From Streptomyces venezuelae (GTDB lineage Bacteria > Actinomycetota > Actinomycetes > Streptomycetales > Streptomycetaceae), in NCBI RefSeq assembly GCF_008642315.1, contig NZ_CP029192.1, positions 248,001 to 312,000 of the forward strand: DNA of 64,000 bases, written 5' to 3'. Position numbers and translations under genes: made by a program. Of this stretch, positions 8,742-16,095 are shown in pieces; position 1 is the stretch's first letter; each line of letters starts with the position of its first letter. A model generated the notes under the pieces. That model did no database searches. It had not been told where the DNA came from and saw nothing but the letters and a program-made list of their open reading frames with translations.

Positions 8742-10466
8742 CTACGGCGCCATCTCGTACGTTCCCGCAAGCGCCTCGACGCGCTCCCAGACGCGCGCGG
8801 AACGGGCGTCGTCGACGACCGGACGCCGGACCGCGCCGAGCGCCCACGCCTGCTGGTCCGCGGTGGCGGAGTCCTTGCCGTGCAGCTCGACGGCGTGCGC
8901 GGAGAAGTCGCGTACGAGGACGGCGAAGAGCTCGTCGAGCACGTCCTCGTCCAGGCCGGTCAGACGCGCCTGCTCCAGGATCAGCTGGCCGTGCACGACC
9001 AGCGCGAAGAGCTGGCCGACGGCGAGGAGCAGGTCGAGGTCGCGGCTCTGCCGCTCGTCGGGGGCGGCCGTCCTGACGAACTCGCAGAGGGCGTCGGCCT
9101 GCTCGCGGAAGCGGGCGACGTTGGACACCTCGGCGTAGCCGTCGAAGGCGGTGCGCCAGTCGTGGAAGCGGATGGCGCCGAGGCCGCGGGCCGGGCCCTG
9201 CCGGAAGAGGAAGGCGTCGTCGTCCGCGTCGAGGCGGGTCGGCACGGGCGCGTACTCGGCCGGGTTCAGGAGGTGGTTGCCCATGAACTTGAGGATCAGG
9301 GCGAGGTTGACGTGGACCGTGCCCTCCAGCTTGGGCAGACCGCGGATCTCGACGGCGGCCTGCGCGAAGTAGTTGTCCTTCTCGAAGCCCTTGGCCGCGA
9401 TGACGTCCCACATGAGGTCGATGACCTTCTCGCCCTCCGTGGTCACCTTCATCTTCGTCATGGGGTTGAAGAGGAGGTAGCGGCGGTCGTCGGGGCCCGC
9501 CGAGCGGAAGTAGTCGACGGCGCGGTCACTGAAGAGCTTCATCCCGACGAGGCGGACGTAGGCGTCGGTCAGCTCGCGGCGCACGTGCGGGAAGGCGGTG
9601 ACGGGACGCCCGTAGAGGATGCGGCCCGTGGCGTGGGTGACGGCCTCGTACATCGCGTGCTCACAGATGCCGATCGAGGCGGTGCAGAGGTTGAACTTGC
9701 CCACGTTGACGGTGTTGAGGGCGGCGTCGAAGGCGGCGCGGCCGGTGTGCAGGACGTCGTCGGGGCCGACCGGGTAGTTCTCCAGACGGAACTCGCTGAC
9801 GTACTTGGACGAGTCCACGACGTTCTTGACCAGGTGGTACGCGTCGTGGCGGCTGTCCGCGGCGAAGAAGACGTAGCCGTCGGGGCCCTCGATGTCGGTG
9901 CGGCGGCCGAAGACGGAGACGAGTCCGGCGGCGTTGCCGTTGCCGATGTAGTACTTGGAGCCGGTGGCCCGGAAGCCGCCGTCGCCGTCCGGCTCCAGGA
10001 GCATGTCGGTGGAGTAGATGTCGGCGCCGTGGCTCTTCTCGGACAGGCCGAAGGCGAACACCTCGCCCTGGTCGAGGAGTTCGGCGGCGCGGGTGCGGGC
10101 GGCGGCGTTGTCGCTCTGCCAGACCGGGCCGAGGCCGAGGATCGTGACCTGCCAGGCGTACCAGTAGTCGAGGCCGTAGAAGCCGAAGATCTCGTTGAGG
10201 GCGGCGATGCGGGCGGTGTCCCAGCGCTTGTCGGCCTGCCCCTCCCCCGCAGCGGACGCCGGAGTGAGGAAGGTCGCGAACAGCCCTTCCTTGGCGGAGA
10301 ACTCCAGGAAATCGGCGAGCCAGGCGCGGGTGCGGTAGTCCTCGATCAGCTTGCGCTTGCCGCGCGCCTCGAACCAGTCGACGGTGGCGCGCAGCAGCCT
10401 GCGGGTCTCGGGGTCGAAGTGGGTCGGGTCGTAGGTGTTCGGGTTGAACAGCAGCGGGTCGGCCAT
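8742..10466 (-). CDS. Acyl-CoA dehydrogenase family flavoprotein
   Basis: A 574-residue protein of the acyl-CoA dehydrogenase/oxidase superfamily. The middle beta-domain has 'FAFGLSEKSHGADIYSTDM' and 'ATGSKYYIGNGNAAGLVSVFG', the FAD/substrate-binding loop. The helical C-terminal domain includes 'VIDLMWDVIAAKGFEKDNYFAQAAVEIRGLPKLEGT', where the Gly-Leu-x-x-x-Glu-Gly-Thr motif ends the fold. Such enzymes introduce a 2,3-double bond into acyl-CoA esters. The protein is longer than the usual 380-400 residues because of an N-terminal extension of about 100 residues. It lies 59 bases downstream of the padR gene on the same strand, so the two are likely cotranscribed and the enzyme is under PadR control. 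The acyl substrate is not predictable. Confidence 0.82.
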   Translation of the reverse strand: MADPLLFNPNTYDPTHFDPETRRLLRATVDWFEARGKRKLIEDYRTRAWLADFLEFSAKEGLFATFLTPASAAGEGQADKRWDTARIAALNEIFGFYGLDYWYAWQVTILGLGPVWQSDNAAARTRAAELLDQGEVFAFGLSEKSHGADIYSTDMLLEPDGDGGFRATGSKYYIGNGNAAGLVSVFGRRTDIEGPDGYVFFAADSRHDAYHLVKNVVDSSKYVSEFRLENYPVGPDDVLHTGRAAFDAALNTVNVGKFNLCTASIGICEHAMYEAVTHATGRILYGRPVTAFPHVRRELTDAYVRLVGMKLFSDRAVDYFRSAGPDDRRYLLFNPMTKMKVTTEGEKVIDLMWDVIAAKGFEKDNYFAQAAVEIRGLPKLEGTVHVNLALILKFMGNHLLNPAEYAPVPTRLDADDDAFLFRQGPARGLGAIRFHDWRTAFDGYAEVSNVARFREQADALCEFVRTAAPDERQSRDLDLLLAVGQLFALVVHGQLILEQARLTGLDEDVLDELFAVLVRDFSAHAVELHGKDSATADQQAWALGAVRRPVVDDARSARVWERVEALAGTYEMAP

Positions 10467-10525
10467 GGCGGTTCGCCTTTCCGGCTCGGGGGGGAACGGG
10501 GACGAAAGAGGTGCGGGGAGCGCGT

Positions 10526-11137
10526 TCAGCGCTCGGGGTTGAGGCGGTGGAGCGTGGCGAGCACGTCGTCGAGCCAGGCGAGCGTCATCCGCTCGTACGC
10601 GATGCCGCCGCGCAGCACGACGTGCTGGAGCTCTTGTCCGGCGTCGAGCTCCGCGCGATCGGGGGTTTCGGGCTCCGCGCGATCGGGAGCGCCGGATGCT
10701 TCGCGGGTCGGTGCGTCGGGTCCGGTGAAGTCACGCCGCTCCCCCGCGAGGTAGTGCGCGAGACGGTCGGCGTGTGCCTGGCGGTGCCGCTCCACCTCGT
10801 GGATCAGCGCCACCGGGTCGTCGAAGGCCGCGCCGCGGATCTTCACGGCGAGCTCGTGCCGGACGCTCTCGGGTTCGATCGGCGCGTGCAGCCACCGGGA
10901 GAGCGCGTCCCGTCCGAGGGAGGCGACGGAGTACTCCTTCTTGTCCGGCCGGTCCTGCTGGACCACCTCACGGACATCGATCCAGCCGTCGCCCTCCATG
11001 CGTTTGAGGACGCGGTAGATCTGCTGGTGGGTGGCCGCCCAGAAGTAACCGATGGACCGGTCGAACCGCCGGGCGAGTTCGTATCCGGAGCCCGGCTTCT
11101 CCAGCAGGGAGACGAGGATCGCGTGCTCGAGCGCCAT
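10526..11137 (-). CDS. PadR-family transcriptional repressor
   Basis: A 203-residue regulator with the PadR winged helix at the N-terminus: 'ILVSLLEKPGSGYELARRF', 'FWAATHQQIYRVLKRMEGDGWI' and the wing 'KKEYSVASLGRDAL'. A PadR-type helical C-terminal dimerisation region follows. PadR proteins repress detoxification or degradation genes and are released by phenolic or other small ligands. The start is the ATG at 11137 because 'agaagga' lies 8 bases upstream; a TTG at 11158 is in frame but lacks a site. A perfect palindrome sits at 11151-11170, 14 bases in front of this start, and is a probable autoregulatory operator that would also control the downstream acyl-CoA dehydrogenase gene. Confidence 0.88.
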   Translation of the reverse strand: MALEHAILVSLLEKPGSGYELARRFDRSIGYFWAATHQQIYRVLKRMEGDGWIDVREVVQQDRPDKKEYSVASLGRDALSRWLHAPIEPESVRHELAVKIRGAAFDDPVALIHEVERHRQAHADRLAHYLAGERRDFTGPDAPTREASGAPDRAEPETPDRAELDAGQELQHVVLRGGIAYERMTLAWLDDVLATLHRLNPER

Positions 11138-11150
11138 GCCTCGAATCCTT

Positions 11151-11170
11151 CTATGCAACTCGTTGCATAG
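11151..11170. promoter_or_regulatory. Perfect palindrome, likely PadR operator
   Basis: The sequence is ctatgcaac-TC-gttgcatag: two perfect 9-base arms around a 2-base centre. It overlaps the 5' leader of padR and lies about 15 bases ahead of its start codon. PadR proteins bind short inverted repeats with ATGxx/xxCAT ends in their own promoters, so autoregulation is the likely reading. The palindrome is seen directly; the binding protein is inferred. Confidence 0.75.
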
Positions 11171-11212
11171 ACAAGCGGCACAGGCCAGGTGAGACGCGGC
11201 TCACCTGCACGA

Positions 11213-11704
11213 TCAGTGGTCCGCGGCGGCCGACGAGTTGAGCCACGCGCCGATACGCGGCAGCGCCTCGGGCCCGCTGTCCCGGCGCACCGACCCGACC
11301 AGGTCGGCGATGGCGACCTCCCGCAGCGATGCCCGCCACGCGGCGTCGGCGGCCGCCATCGCGCGGGCGATGGGGCACGGCTTCGTGCAGTCCTCGGGAG
11401 GGGTGCCGAACGGTCCGCGCTGCCGGATCTCCGTACAGGTGAAGGCCGGGCTCGCCCCGTCGACGGCCTGCACCACGTCGAGGACCGTGATGTCGGTGGC
11501 CGCCCTGGTCAGCACGTAGCCACCCGTCTTGCCCTGGACGGATTCCACGAGTCCGGCGCGGGAGAGGGCCTGCAGCTGTTTGGCCAGGTAGCTGGGCGAG
11601 ACGTCGTGCAGCTGCGCGAGACGGGCGGCGGGGACCGGTTCGATCGCCGCCGTCAGGACCACACAGCAGTGCAGCGCCCACTCGACGCCGCCGGACAGTT
11701 TCAT
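11213..11704 (-). CDS. rsrR: RsrR-type Rrf2-family [2Fe-2S] redox regulator
   Basis: A 163-residue Rrf2 winged-helix protein that begins 'MKLSGGVEWALHCCVVL'. Glu8 and His12 are present, the unusual ligands that RsrR of S. venezuelae uses with two cysteines to hold a [2Fe-2S] cluster. Cysteines 90, 106 and 110 lie in 'FTCTEIRQ' and 'DCTKPCPI'. The DNA-reading helix is 'SPSYLAKQLQALSRAG' with the wing 'VQGKTGGYVL'. The known RsrR senses redox state by one-electron cycling of the cluster, and its gene is divergent from an NmrA-type gene, exactly as here. Two tandem 11-3-11 operators lie between the two genes. The combined residue, context and operator match makes this a strong call. Confidence 0.92.
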   Translation of the reverse strand: MKLSGGVEWALHCCVVLTAAIEPVPAARLAQLHDVSPSYLAKQLQALSRAGLVESVQGKTGGYVLTRAATDITVLDVVQAVDGASPAFTCTEIRQRGPFGTPPEDCTKPCPIARAMAAADAAWRASLREVAIADLVGSVRRDSGPEALPRIGAWLNSSAAADH

Positions 11705-11718
11705 ACACCCTCCCGATT

Positions 11719-11770
11719 GACTCGGACACAGAGTATCCGAGTATCATCTCGGACATCAGGTATCCGAGTT
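11719..11770. promoter_or_regulatory. Two tandem 11-3-11 inverted repeats (RsrR operators)
   Basis: Site A (11719-11743) is gactcggacac-aga-gtatccgagta and site B (11746-11770) is atctcggacat-cag-gtatccgagtt. Each has a core CTCGGA-N9-TCCGAG, and the site centres are 27 bases apart, between two and three helical turns. RsrR class 1 targets are described as 11-3-11 inverted repeats. The sites lie 15-66 bases before rsrR and 62-113 bases before the NmrA-like gene, so they can control both promoters. Confidence 0.85.
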
Positions 11771-11831
11771 TGATCCCCCGGGGCACCCCCGCCCACGGAG
11801 ACGGCACTCGGTCGGAGCGAAGGGCTCGATC

Positions 11832-12572
11832 ATGAGGATCACGGTCATCGGCGGCACCGGACTGATCGGTTCGCAGCTCGTCAGCAGGCTCCGCGGGGCC
11901 GGTCACGACGTGGTCGCCTCGTCCCTGTCGACCGGCGTCGACCTGCTCACCGGCGCGGGCCTCGACGAGGCGCTCGACGGCGCGGACACGGTCGTCGACG
12001 TGACGAACTCCCCCACGTTCGACGAGGCCTCACCGGAGTTCTTCCGCACCACCTCTGGGCACTTGCTCGGCGCGGGCGAGCGCGCCGGCGTACGGCACCA
12101 GGTCATCCTCTCCATCGTCGGCGTCGACCAGGTGCCGCAGCTGGACTACTACCGCGCGAAGACGCTCCAGGAGGACCTGCTGCGCCAGGGCCCCACCCCG
12201 TACTCGATCGTGCGCGCCACGCAGTTCTTCGAGTTCATGGACGCGGTCATGTCGTGGACGTCCGACGACACCACCGTCCGGCTGCCCGCCACGCACATCC
12301 AGCCCATGGCGACGGCCGACGTCGTCGCGGCCCTCGCCGACGTCGCGACCGGCGCGCCCCTGAACGGCACGCTGGACGTCGCGGGTCCCGAGGTCTTCCG
12401 CCTGGACGAGCTGGGACGGTTCACGCTGTCGGCCCGGCAGGATCCGCGGACCGTCGTCACGGACGAGAAGGCGGGCATGTTCGCCGCGGTCGAGGGCGAC
12501 GTCCTGATCGGCGGCCCGGACGCCCGCCTCGCCCCCACCCACTACAAGGACTGGCTCGACACCTCGCGGTGA
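11832..12572 (+). CDS. NmrA-like NAD(P)-binding protein, RsrR target
   Basis: A 246-residue atypical short-chain dehydrogenase. The N-terminal nucleotide-binding motif is 'VIGGTGLIGSQLVSRL'. The 'DADTVVDVTNSP'-like strand and 'YYRAKTLQEDLL' follow, where the usual YxxxK tyrosine and lysine are kept (Y-R-A-K). The C-terminal region has 'TPYSIVRATQFFEFMD', typical of NmrA/NAD(P)H-binding proteins that act as redox or nucleotide sensors or as reductases. It is divergent from rsrR across the twin operators, as in S. venezuelae where the matching gene is the main RsrR target. It is likely expressed when RsrR is oxidised or released. The enzymatic activity is unknown. Confidence 0.82.
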   Translation: MRITVIGGTGLIGSQLVSRLRGAGHDVVASSLSTGVDLLTGAGLDEALDGADTVVDVTNSPTFDEASPEFFRTTSGHLLGAGERAGVRHQVILSIVGVDQVPQLDYYRAKTLQEDLLRQGPTPYSIVRATQFFEFMDAVMSWTSDDTTVRLPATHIQPMATADVVAALADVATGAPLNGTLDVAGPEVFRLDELGRFTLSARQDPRTVVTDEKAGMFAAVEGDVLIGGPDARLAPTHYKDWLDTSR

Positions 12573-12581
12573 GCCGCTCCC

Positions 12582-13052
12582 TCAGCCTGCCGCCAGACGG
12601 CGCACCGCCGCCAGCGCCCGGTCCGCGTGTGCGCTCATACGGAACTCGCTGCGGACCACCTCGGCGACGGTCCGGTCCTTGCCGATGACGAACGTGACCC
12701 GTTTCGTGGGCGCGAGCGAGAAGCCGCGGGTCACGCCGAACCGGGCGCGCACCACGCCCTCGGGGTCCGCGAGCAGCGGAAAGCCCAGGGTGTGACGCTC
12801 CGTGAACTCCCGCTGCCGGTCGACCTCGTCGCCGCTGATGCCCACGGGCCGCGCTCCCACGGCGTCGAACTCGGCGGCGAGATCGCGGAAGTGGCAGGCC
12901 TCGGCCGTGCAGCCGGGCGTGAGGGCCGCCGGGTAGAAGAACAGCACCACCGGGCCGTCCTGGAGGAGTTCGGTGAGCCGACGCGCGGTGCCGGTCTCGT
13001 CCGGCAGCGTGAAGTCCTCGACGGTGTCGCCCACCGCCACGCGCGCCGTCAT
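12582..13052 (-). CDS. bcp: Peroxiredoxin, BCP/PrxQ type
   Basis: A 156-residue thioredoxin-fold peroxidase. The peroxidatic Cys48 lies in 'LTPGCTAEAC' and the resolving Cys53 is five residues later, the atypical two-Cys spacing of BCP/PrxQ proteins. The upstream 'VVLFFYPAALTPGC' and the Arg in 'GVTRGF' complete the active-site pocket. Substrates are hydrogen peroxide and organic hydroperoxides, with thioredoxin as the usual reductant; it acts in the cytoplasm. It converges on the NmrA-like gene with a 9-base gap, so this short segment groups redox functions, though the two are on opposite strands. Full length for the family. Confidence 0.9.
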   Translation of the reverse strand: MTARVAVGDTVEDFTLPDETGTARRLTELLQDGPVVLFFYPAALTPGCTAEACHFRDLAAEFDAVGARPVGISGDEVDRQREFTERHTLGFPLLADPEGVVRARFGVTRGFSLAPTKRVTFVIGKDRTVAEVVRSEFRMSAHADRALAAVRRLAAG

Positions 13053-13247
13053 GCCCGGGTCCTGTGCGACGTGCGGTCCATCGGCGCCACGGTGCCTCCT
13101 CGAGTGCGGGAGCGAAACCCTACTCGACTGTGGGCAACCGGCCGTCGGCAGCCCGTCCCACCGCCCTTGACCTCCTGAAACGACATCGTGCGATGCTGGG
13201 GATCAGCGGGAGGCACCGAGCGAACGACGGGGAGTACGGGCAGAACG

Positions 13248-15542
13248 ATGGCACTGGTACGACGGACGGCGAAGGGCATCTGGGACCGCTACTCGGCATC
13301 CGACCCCGGGCTCCTGCGGCTCATGGCGGGACTGCGCACGGTCGGGGCGATCCTCCTCGCGCTCGCCGTGCTCGCGCCGCTCGGCACGTCGGTGACGCAC
13401 CTCGTCGCGGGCGCGATGACGGCGATGGTCGCCACGTTCGCGATCCAGGAGAAGGAGGTGCGGGGCCAGGCGATCACCCTGGCGCTCGGCCTGCCGGTCG
13501 CGCTCGCGGCCATCTCGCTGGGGGCGCTCCTCAACTCCCGCGTCATCGCCGGGGACGTGTTCTTCATCGTCCTGATCTTCGGGGCCGTCTACTGCCGCCG
13601 GTTCGGCGACCGCGGCACCACGCTCGGGCTCATCGGCTTCCAGGTCTACTTCGTCTCGCTCTTCGTCAACGCGTCCACATCGTCGCTGCCCACGCTCTAT
13701 CTGACCCTGACCATCGCCTTCGCGTGCAGCGCGGTCGTACGGTTCGCCGTGGTGCCGGAGACCCCTGAGCGCACCCTTGCGCGGCTGCGCGAGGCGTTCC
13801 GGGCGCGGCTCGCCCAGCTGATCGCCCACCAGATCGAACTCCTCGACATGGACGCCGACTCCGGCGAGGGCCCGGAGAAGGTCCTCGACGACCTGCGGCG
13901 CAGCACCGCCCGGCTGCACGAGGCGGCGCTGATGATCCAGGGCCGGCTCGACGAGGGCTCGCGCGACGCGGCGGCCGCGGCGCTGTTGCAGCGCAGGGTG
14001 GCGGACGCGGAGATCGCCGCGGAGCGCCTCGGCATGCTGCTGCTCAACGCGCGCAGCGCGGAGCGCGTGGAGACGCTCACCCTGCATCTGCCGAGCGCCC
14101 CCGTCCCGCTGACACGGCGCGGCCGCATCGGGCCCGACGCGGGCACCGCCCTGCGCAGGGACCTGCGCGCCCTGCACCTGCTCGTGGTGCGCCTGGTGCC
14201 CGACGACCGCGGCACGGCACTGCCGTACGTGCGCAACAGGCTGCTCGGCTACCGCGAGGAGCAGGGCCTGCCGCAGGGCTCCCCGGCGATCCAGGACTGC
14301 TTCCGTGCGATCGGTGAGGCGGCGCGCGCCATTCTGGGTCTGCGGCTCGCGACCGACGGGGCGCCGGACGAGGAGTACGACAGTCCGGAAGTCATGCGGT
14401 CCCGTGAGGAGTTCGAGGCCGAGGAGATCTCGATATCCGGTGAGGCCGCCGAGGCGGAGGAGGAGCAGACCGGGCTGCGGCGGCCGACCACCCGCGCGGC
14501 CGTGCAGGTCTCGGTCGGGTCCGCGCTCGCCATCGTCGGCGGCGAGTTCCTGTCCACGCAGCGGTGGTACTGGGCGGTGCTGACCTGCTGGGTGGTGTTC
14601 CTGAACACGGCGTCCACGGGCGAGATCATGGTCAAGGGCTACCGTCGCCTGCTCGGCACGGTGCTCGGTGTGGTGGCGGGGGTGGCGCTGGCCGGCGCCG
14701 TCGGCAACCACACCTGGGCGGCGTTCGCCCTCGTCGTGCTCTGTGTCTTCGGCATGTTCTTCACCGCGCCGCTCTCCTACGCGCTGATGTCGTTCTTCGT
14801 CACGGCGATGCTGGGCCTGCTCTACACCCTGCTGAACACATACAGCCTGGACGTCCTGGTGCTGCGCATCGAGGAGACGGCGCTCGGTGCGGCCTGCGGC
14901 ATCATCGCGGCGGTCCTGGTCCTTCCGGTGCGGACCTCGCACCGGACCGACGAGGAGCTCGGCACGGTCCTCGCGCGGCTGCGGGACGTCGTGTCGGCGG
15001 CCGTGTCCCAGCTCAGTGGCGGGCCCGCGGTCGACCTCGTGGACCTGGCGCGCGACCTGGACACCGCGCTGGACGACCTGCGCAGTTCCACGAAGCCGCT
15101 GACGCACCCGATCGCCCCGCTGCGGGCCCGCAGGCAGACGGCCCGCTACATCGTCGCGCTCCTGGAGACCTGCGCCTATCACGCCCGTTCGCTGGCGGCG
15201 ACGGCCGAGTTGGTGCCCTCCAGCAAGAGCGTCGCGGCCGACGCGCGTCTCGCGCTCGCGGGGCGGCGCATCACCCACAACATCGATCTGATCGCCGCCC
15301 AGGTGCGCGACGAGGAGCCCGACGGCATCATCCAGTCCGGGTCGAGCATCGCCTCGATGCTCGACAGCGGCCGCCACGAGGTGCTGCGGACCGGTTCGGT
15401 GGCGTTCCGCGTGCTGCGGCATCTGCAGCGGCTCGACGAGGGCATCGTCGGTCTCGCCCGGCCCCTCGGAGTGCCGCTCGCGCCGCCCGAAGAGGGTGGC
15501 ACCGCGTCAGCCCCGGTCCGCCGACACTCCGCCAATGGGTGA
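13248..15542 (+). CDS. FUSC-family membrane transporter
   Basis: A 764-residue membrane protein with two hydrophobic bundles: residues about 25-160 ('TVGAILLALAVLAPLG' to 'LTIAFACSAVVRFAVV') and about 420-560 ('AAVQVSVGSALAIVGGEFL' to 'ACGIIAAVLVLPV'). Each is followed by a long soluble helical region. This duplicated layout is that of FUSC/aromatic acid exporter proteins. The second bundle has 'QRWYWAVLTCWVVFLNTASTGE', the typical 'yWa.lt' signature. These proteins are thought to export fusaric acid-like or other aromatic acids; the substrate is unknown here. The ATG at 13248 fits the usual 'M-x-L-x-R' start; a GTG at 13188 is in frame but lacks a ribosome site. Confidence 0.8.
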   Translation: MALVRRTAKGIWDRYSASDPGLLRLMAGLRTVGAILLALAVLAPLGTSVTHLVAGAMTAMVATFAIQEKEVRGQAITLALGLPVALAAISLGALLNSRVIAGDVFFIVLIFGAVYCRRFGDRGTTLGLIGFQVYFVSLFVNASTSSLPTLYLTLTIAFACSAVVRFAVVPETPERTLARLREAFRARLAQLIAHQIELLDMDADSGEGPEKVLDDLRRSTARLHEAALMIQGRLDEGSRDAAAAALLQRRVADAEIAAERLGMLLLNARSAERVETLTLHLPSAPVPLTRRGRIGPDAGTALRRDLRALHLLVVRLVPDDRGTALPYVRNRLLGYREEQGLPQGSPAIQDCFRAIGEAARAILGLRLATDGAPDEEYDSPEVMRSREEFEAEEISISGEAAEAEEEQTGLRRPTTRAAVQVSVGSALAIVGGEFLSTQRWYWAVLTCWVVFLNTASTGEIMVKGYRRLLGTVLGVVAGVALAGAVGNHTWAAFALVVLCVFGMFFTAPLSYALMSFFVTAMLGLLYTLLNTYSLDVLVLRIEETALGAACGIIAAVLVLPVRTSHRTDEELGTVLARLRDVVSAAVSQLSGGPAVDLVDLARDLDTALDDLRSSTKPLTHPIAPLRARRQTARYIVALLETCAYHARSLAATAELVPSSKSVAADARLALAGRRITHNIDLIAAQVRDEEPDGIIQSGSSIASMLDSGRHEVLRTGSVAFRVLRHLQRLDEGIVGLARPLGVPLAPPEEGGTASAPVRRHSANG

Positions 15543-15628
15543 ATAAGTTTCGGTTTCGGGCCTTTGCCGGATGTACTGGGCCTCGCCCTTTCTGGCACCT
15601 GAGTTCCTGATTTCCGTACTGGAGTGAC

Positions 15629-16033
15629 ATGCGTACCCGTAATCTCCCCCTCGCCCTGAGCCTCGCCGCCGCCGCGCTCGCCGGCAGCGCCGGTACCGCC
15701 GCCGCCATCGGCGACGACACGGGCACTCAAAGTGTCAGCGGCAACGGCGCCGAGCAGGCCTTCGGCAACAGCGCCACCCAGGGGGACCTCAGCCCGCAGG
15801 CGCGGCTGGTCGACGGCTCGTTGAACAAGGTCTGTGCCGGCATCCCGGTCAAGGCCAACGTCGGCGCCCTGGTCGGTCTCGTGCCGATCGCCGTCCAGGA
15901 CATCCCGGTCCTGTCGGCGCCGCAGAACCAGCAGTGTGTCGAGAACTCGACGCAGGCCAAGGGCGACGAGCCGCTGTCGCACATCCTGAGCGACATCCCG
16001 GCGCTGTCCGGCAACGGCGTGAACAACCACTGA
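15629..16033 (+). CDS. rdlA: Rodlin, aerial-surface protein
   Basis: A 134-residue secreted protein with a Sec signal peptide (cleavage after 'GTAAA', about residue 26). The mature part matches rodlins: '[18 protein letters not shown]', '[20 protein letters not shown]', 'VGLVPI' and the diagnostic '[21 protein letters not shown]'. The two conserved cysteines are kept. Rodlins RdlA/RdlB align chaplin fibrils into rodlets on aerial hyphae and spores. In S. coelicolor two rodlin genes are divergent and adjacent to chaplin genes. Here a single copy stands between a FUSC transporter and a phosphoesterase with no chaplin nearby, so it is an isolated paralogue or the only one. The ribosome site 'tggag' is 5 bases before the ATG. 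Confidence 0.9.
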   Translation: MRTRNLPLALSLAAAALAGSAGTAAAIGDDTGTQSVSGNGAEQAFGNSATQGDLSPQARLVDGSLNKVCAGIPVKANVGALVGLVPIAVQDIPVLSAPQNQQCVENSTQAKGDEPLSHILSDIPALSGNGVNNH

Positions 16034-16054
16034 GCCGTCTGCTTCATCACGTAC

Positions 16055-16090
16055 TGCGGGGCCGGGCAACAACTGTTGCCCGGCCCCGCG
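16055..16090. terminator. Strong hairpin, likely bidirectional terminator
   Basis: A 14-base perfect stem, gcggggccgggcaa (16056-16069) with ttgcccggccccgc (16076-16089), closes a 6-base loop. It lies 22 bases after the rodlin stop and just before the end of the convergent phosphoesterase gene. There is no T-run, which is normal for Streptomyces terminators. Confidence 0.85.
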
Positions 16091-16095
16091 GTGCG

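Noticed and set aside
8880..10754. 624-residue plus-strand frame opposite the acyl-CoA dehydrogenase gene
   Set aside because: Antisense shadow rich in Val, Glu, Asp and Gly; the opposite strand carries the flavoprotein motifs.
13203..15422. Long minus-strand frame opposite the FUSC gene
   Set aside because: It is the antisense shadow of a GC-rich gene: Arg/His/Gln-rich, no motif and no ribosome site, while the plus strand has clear membrane segments.
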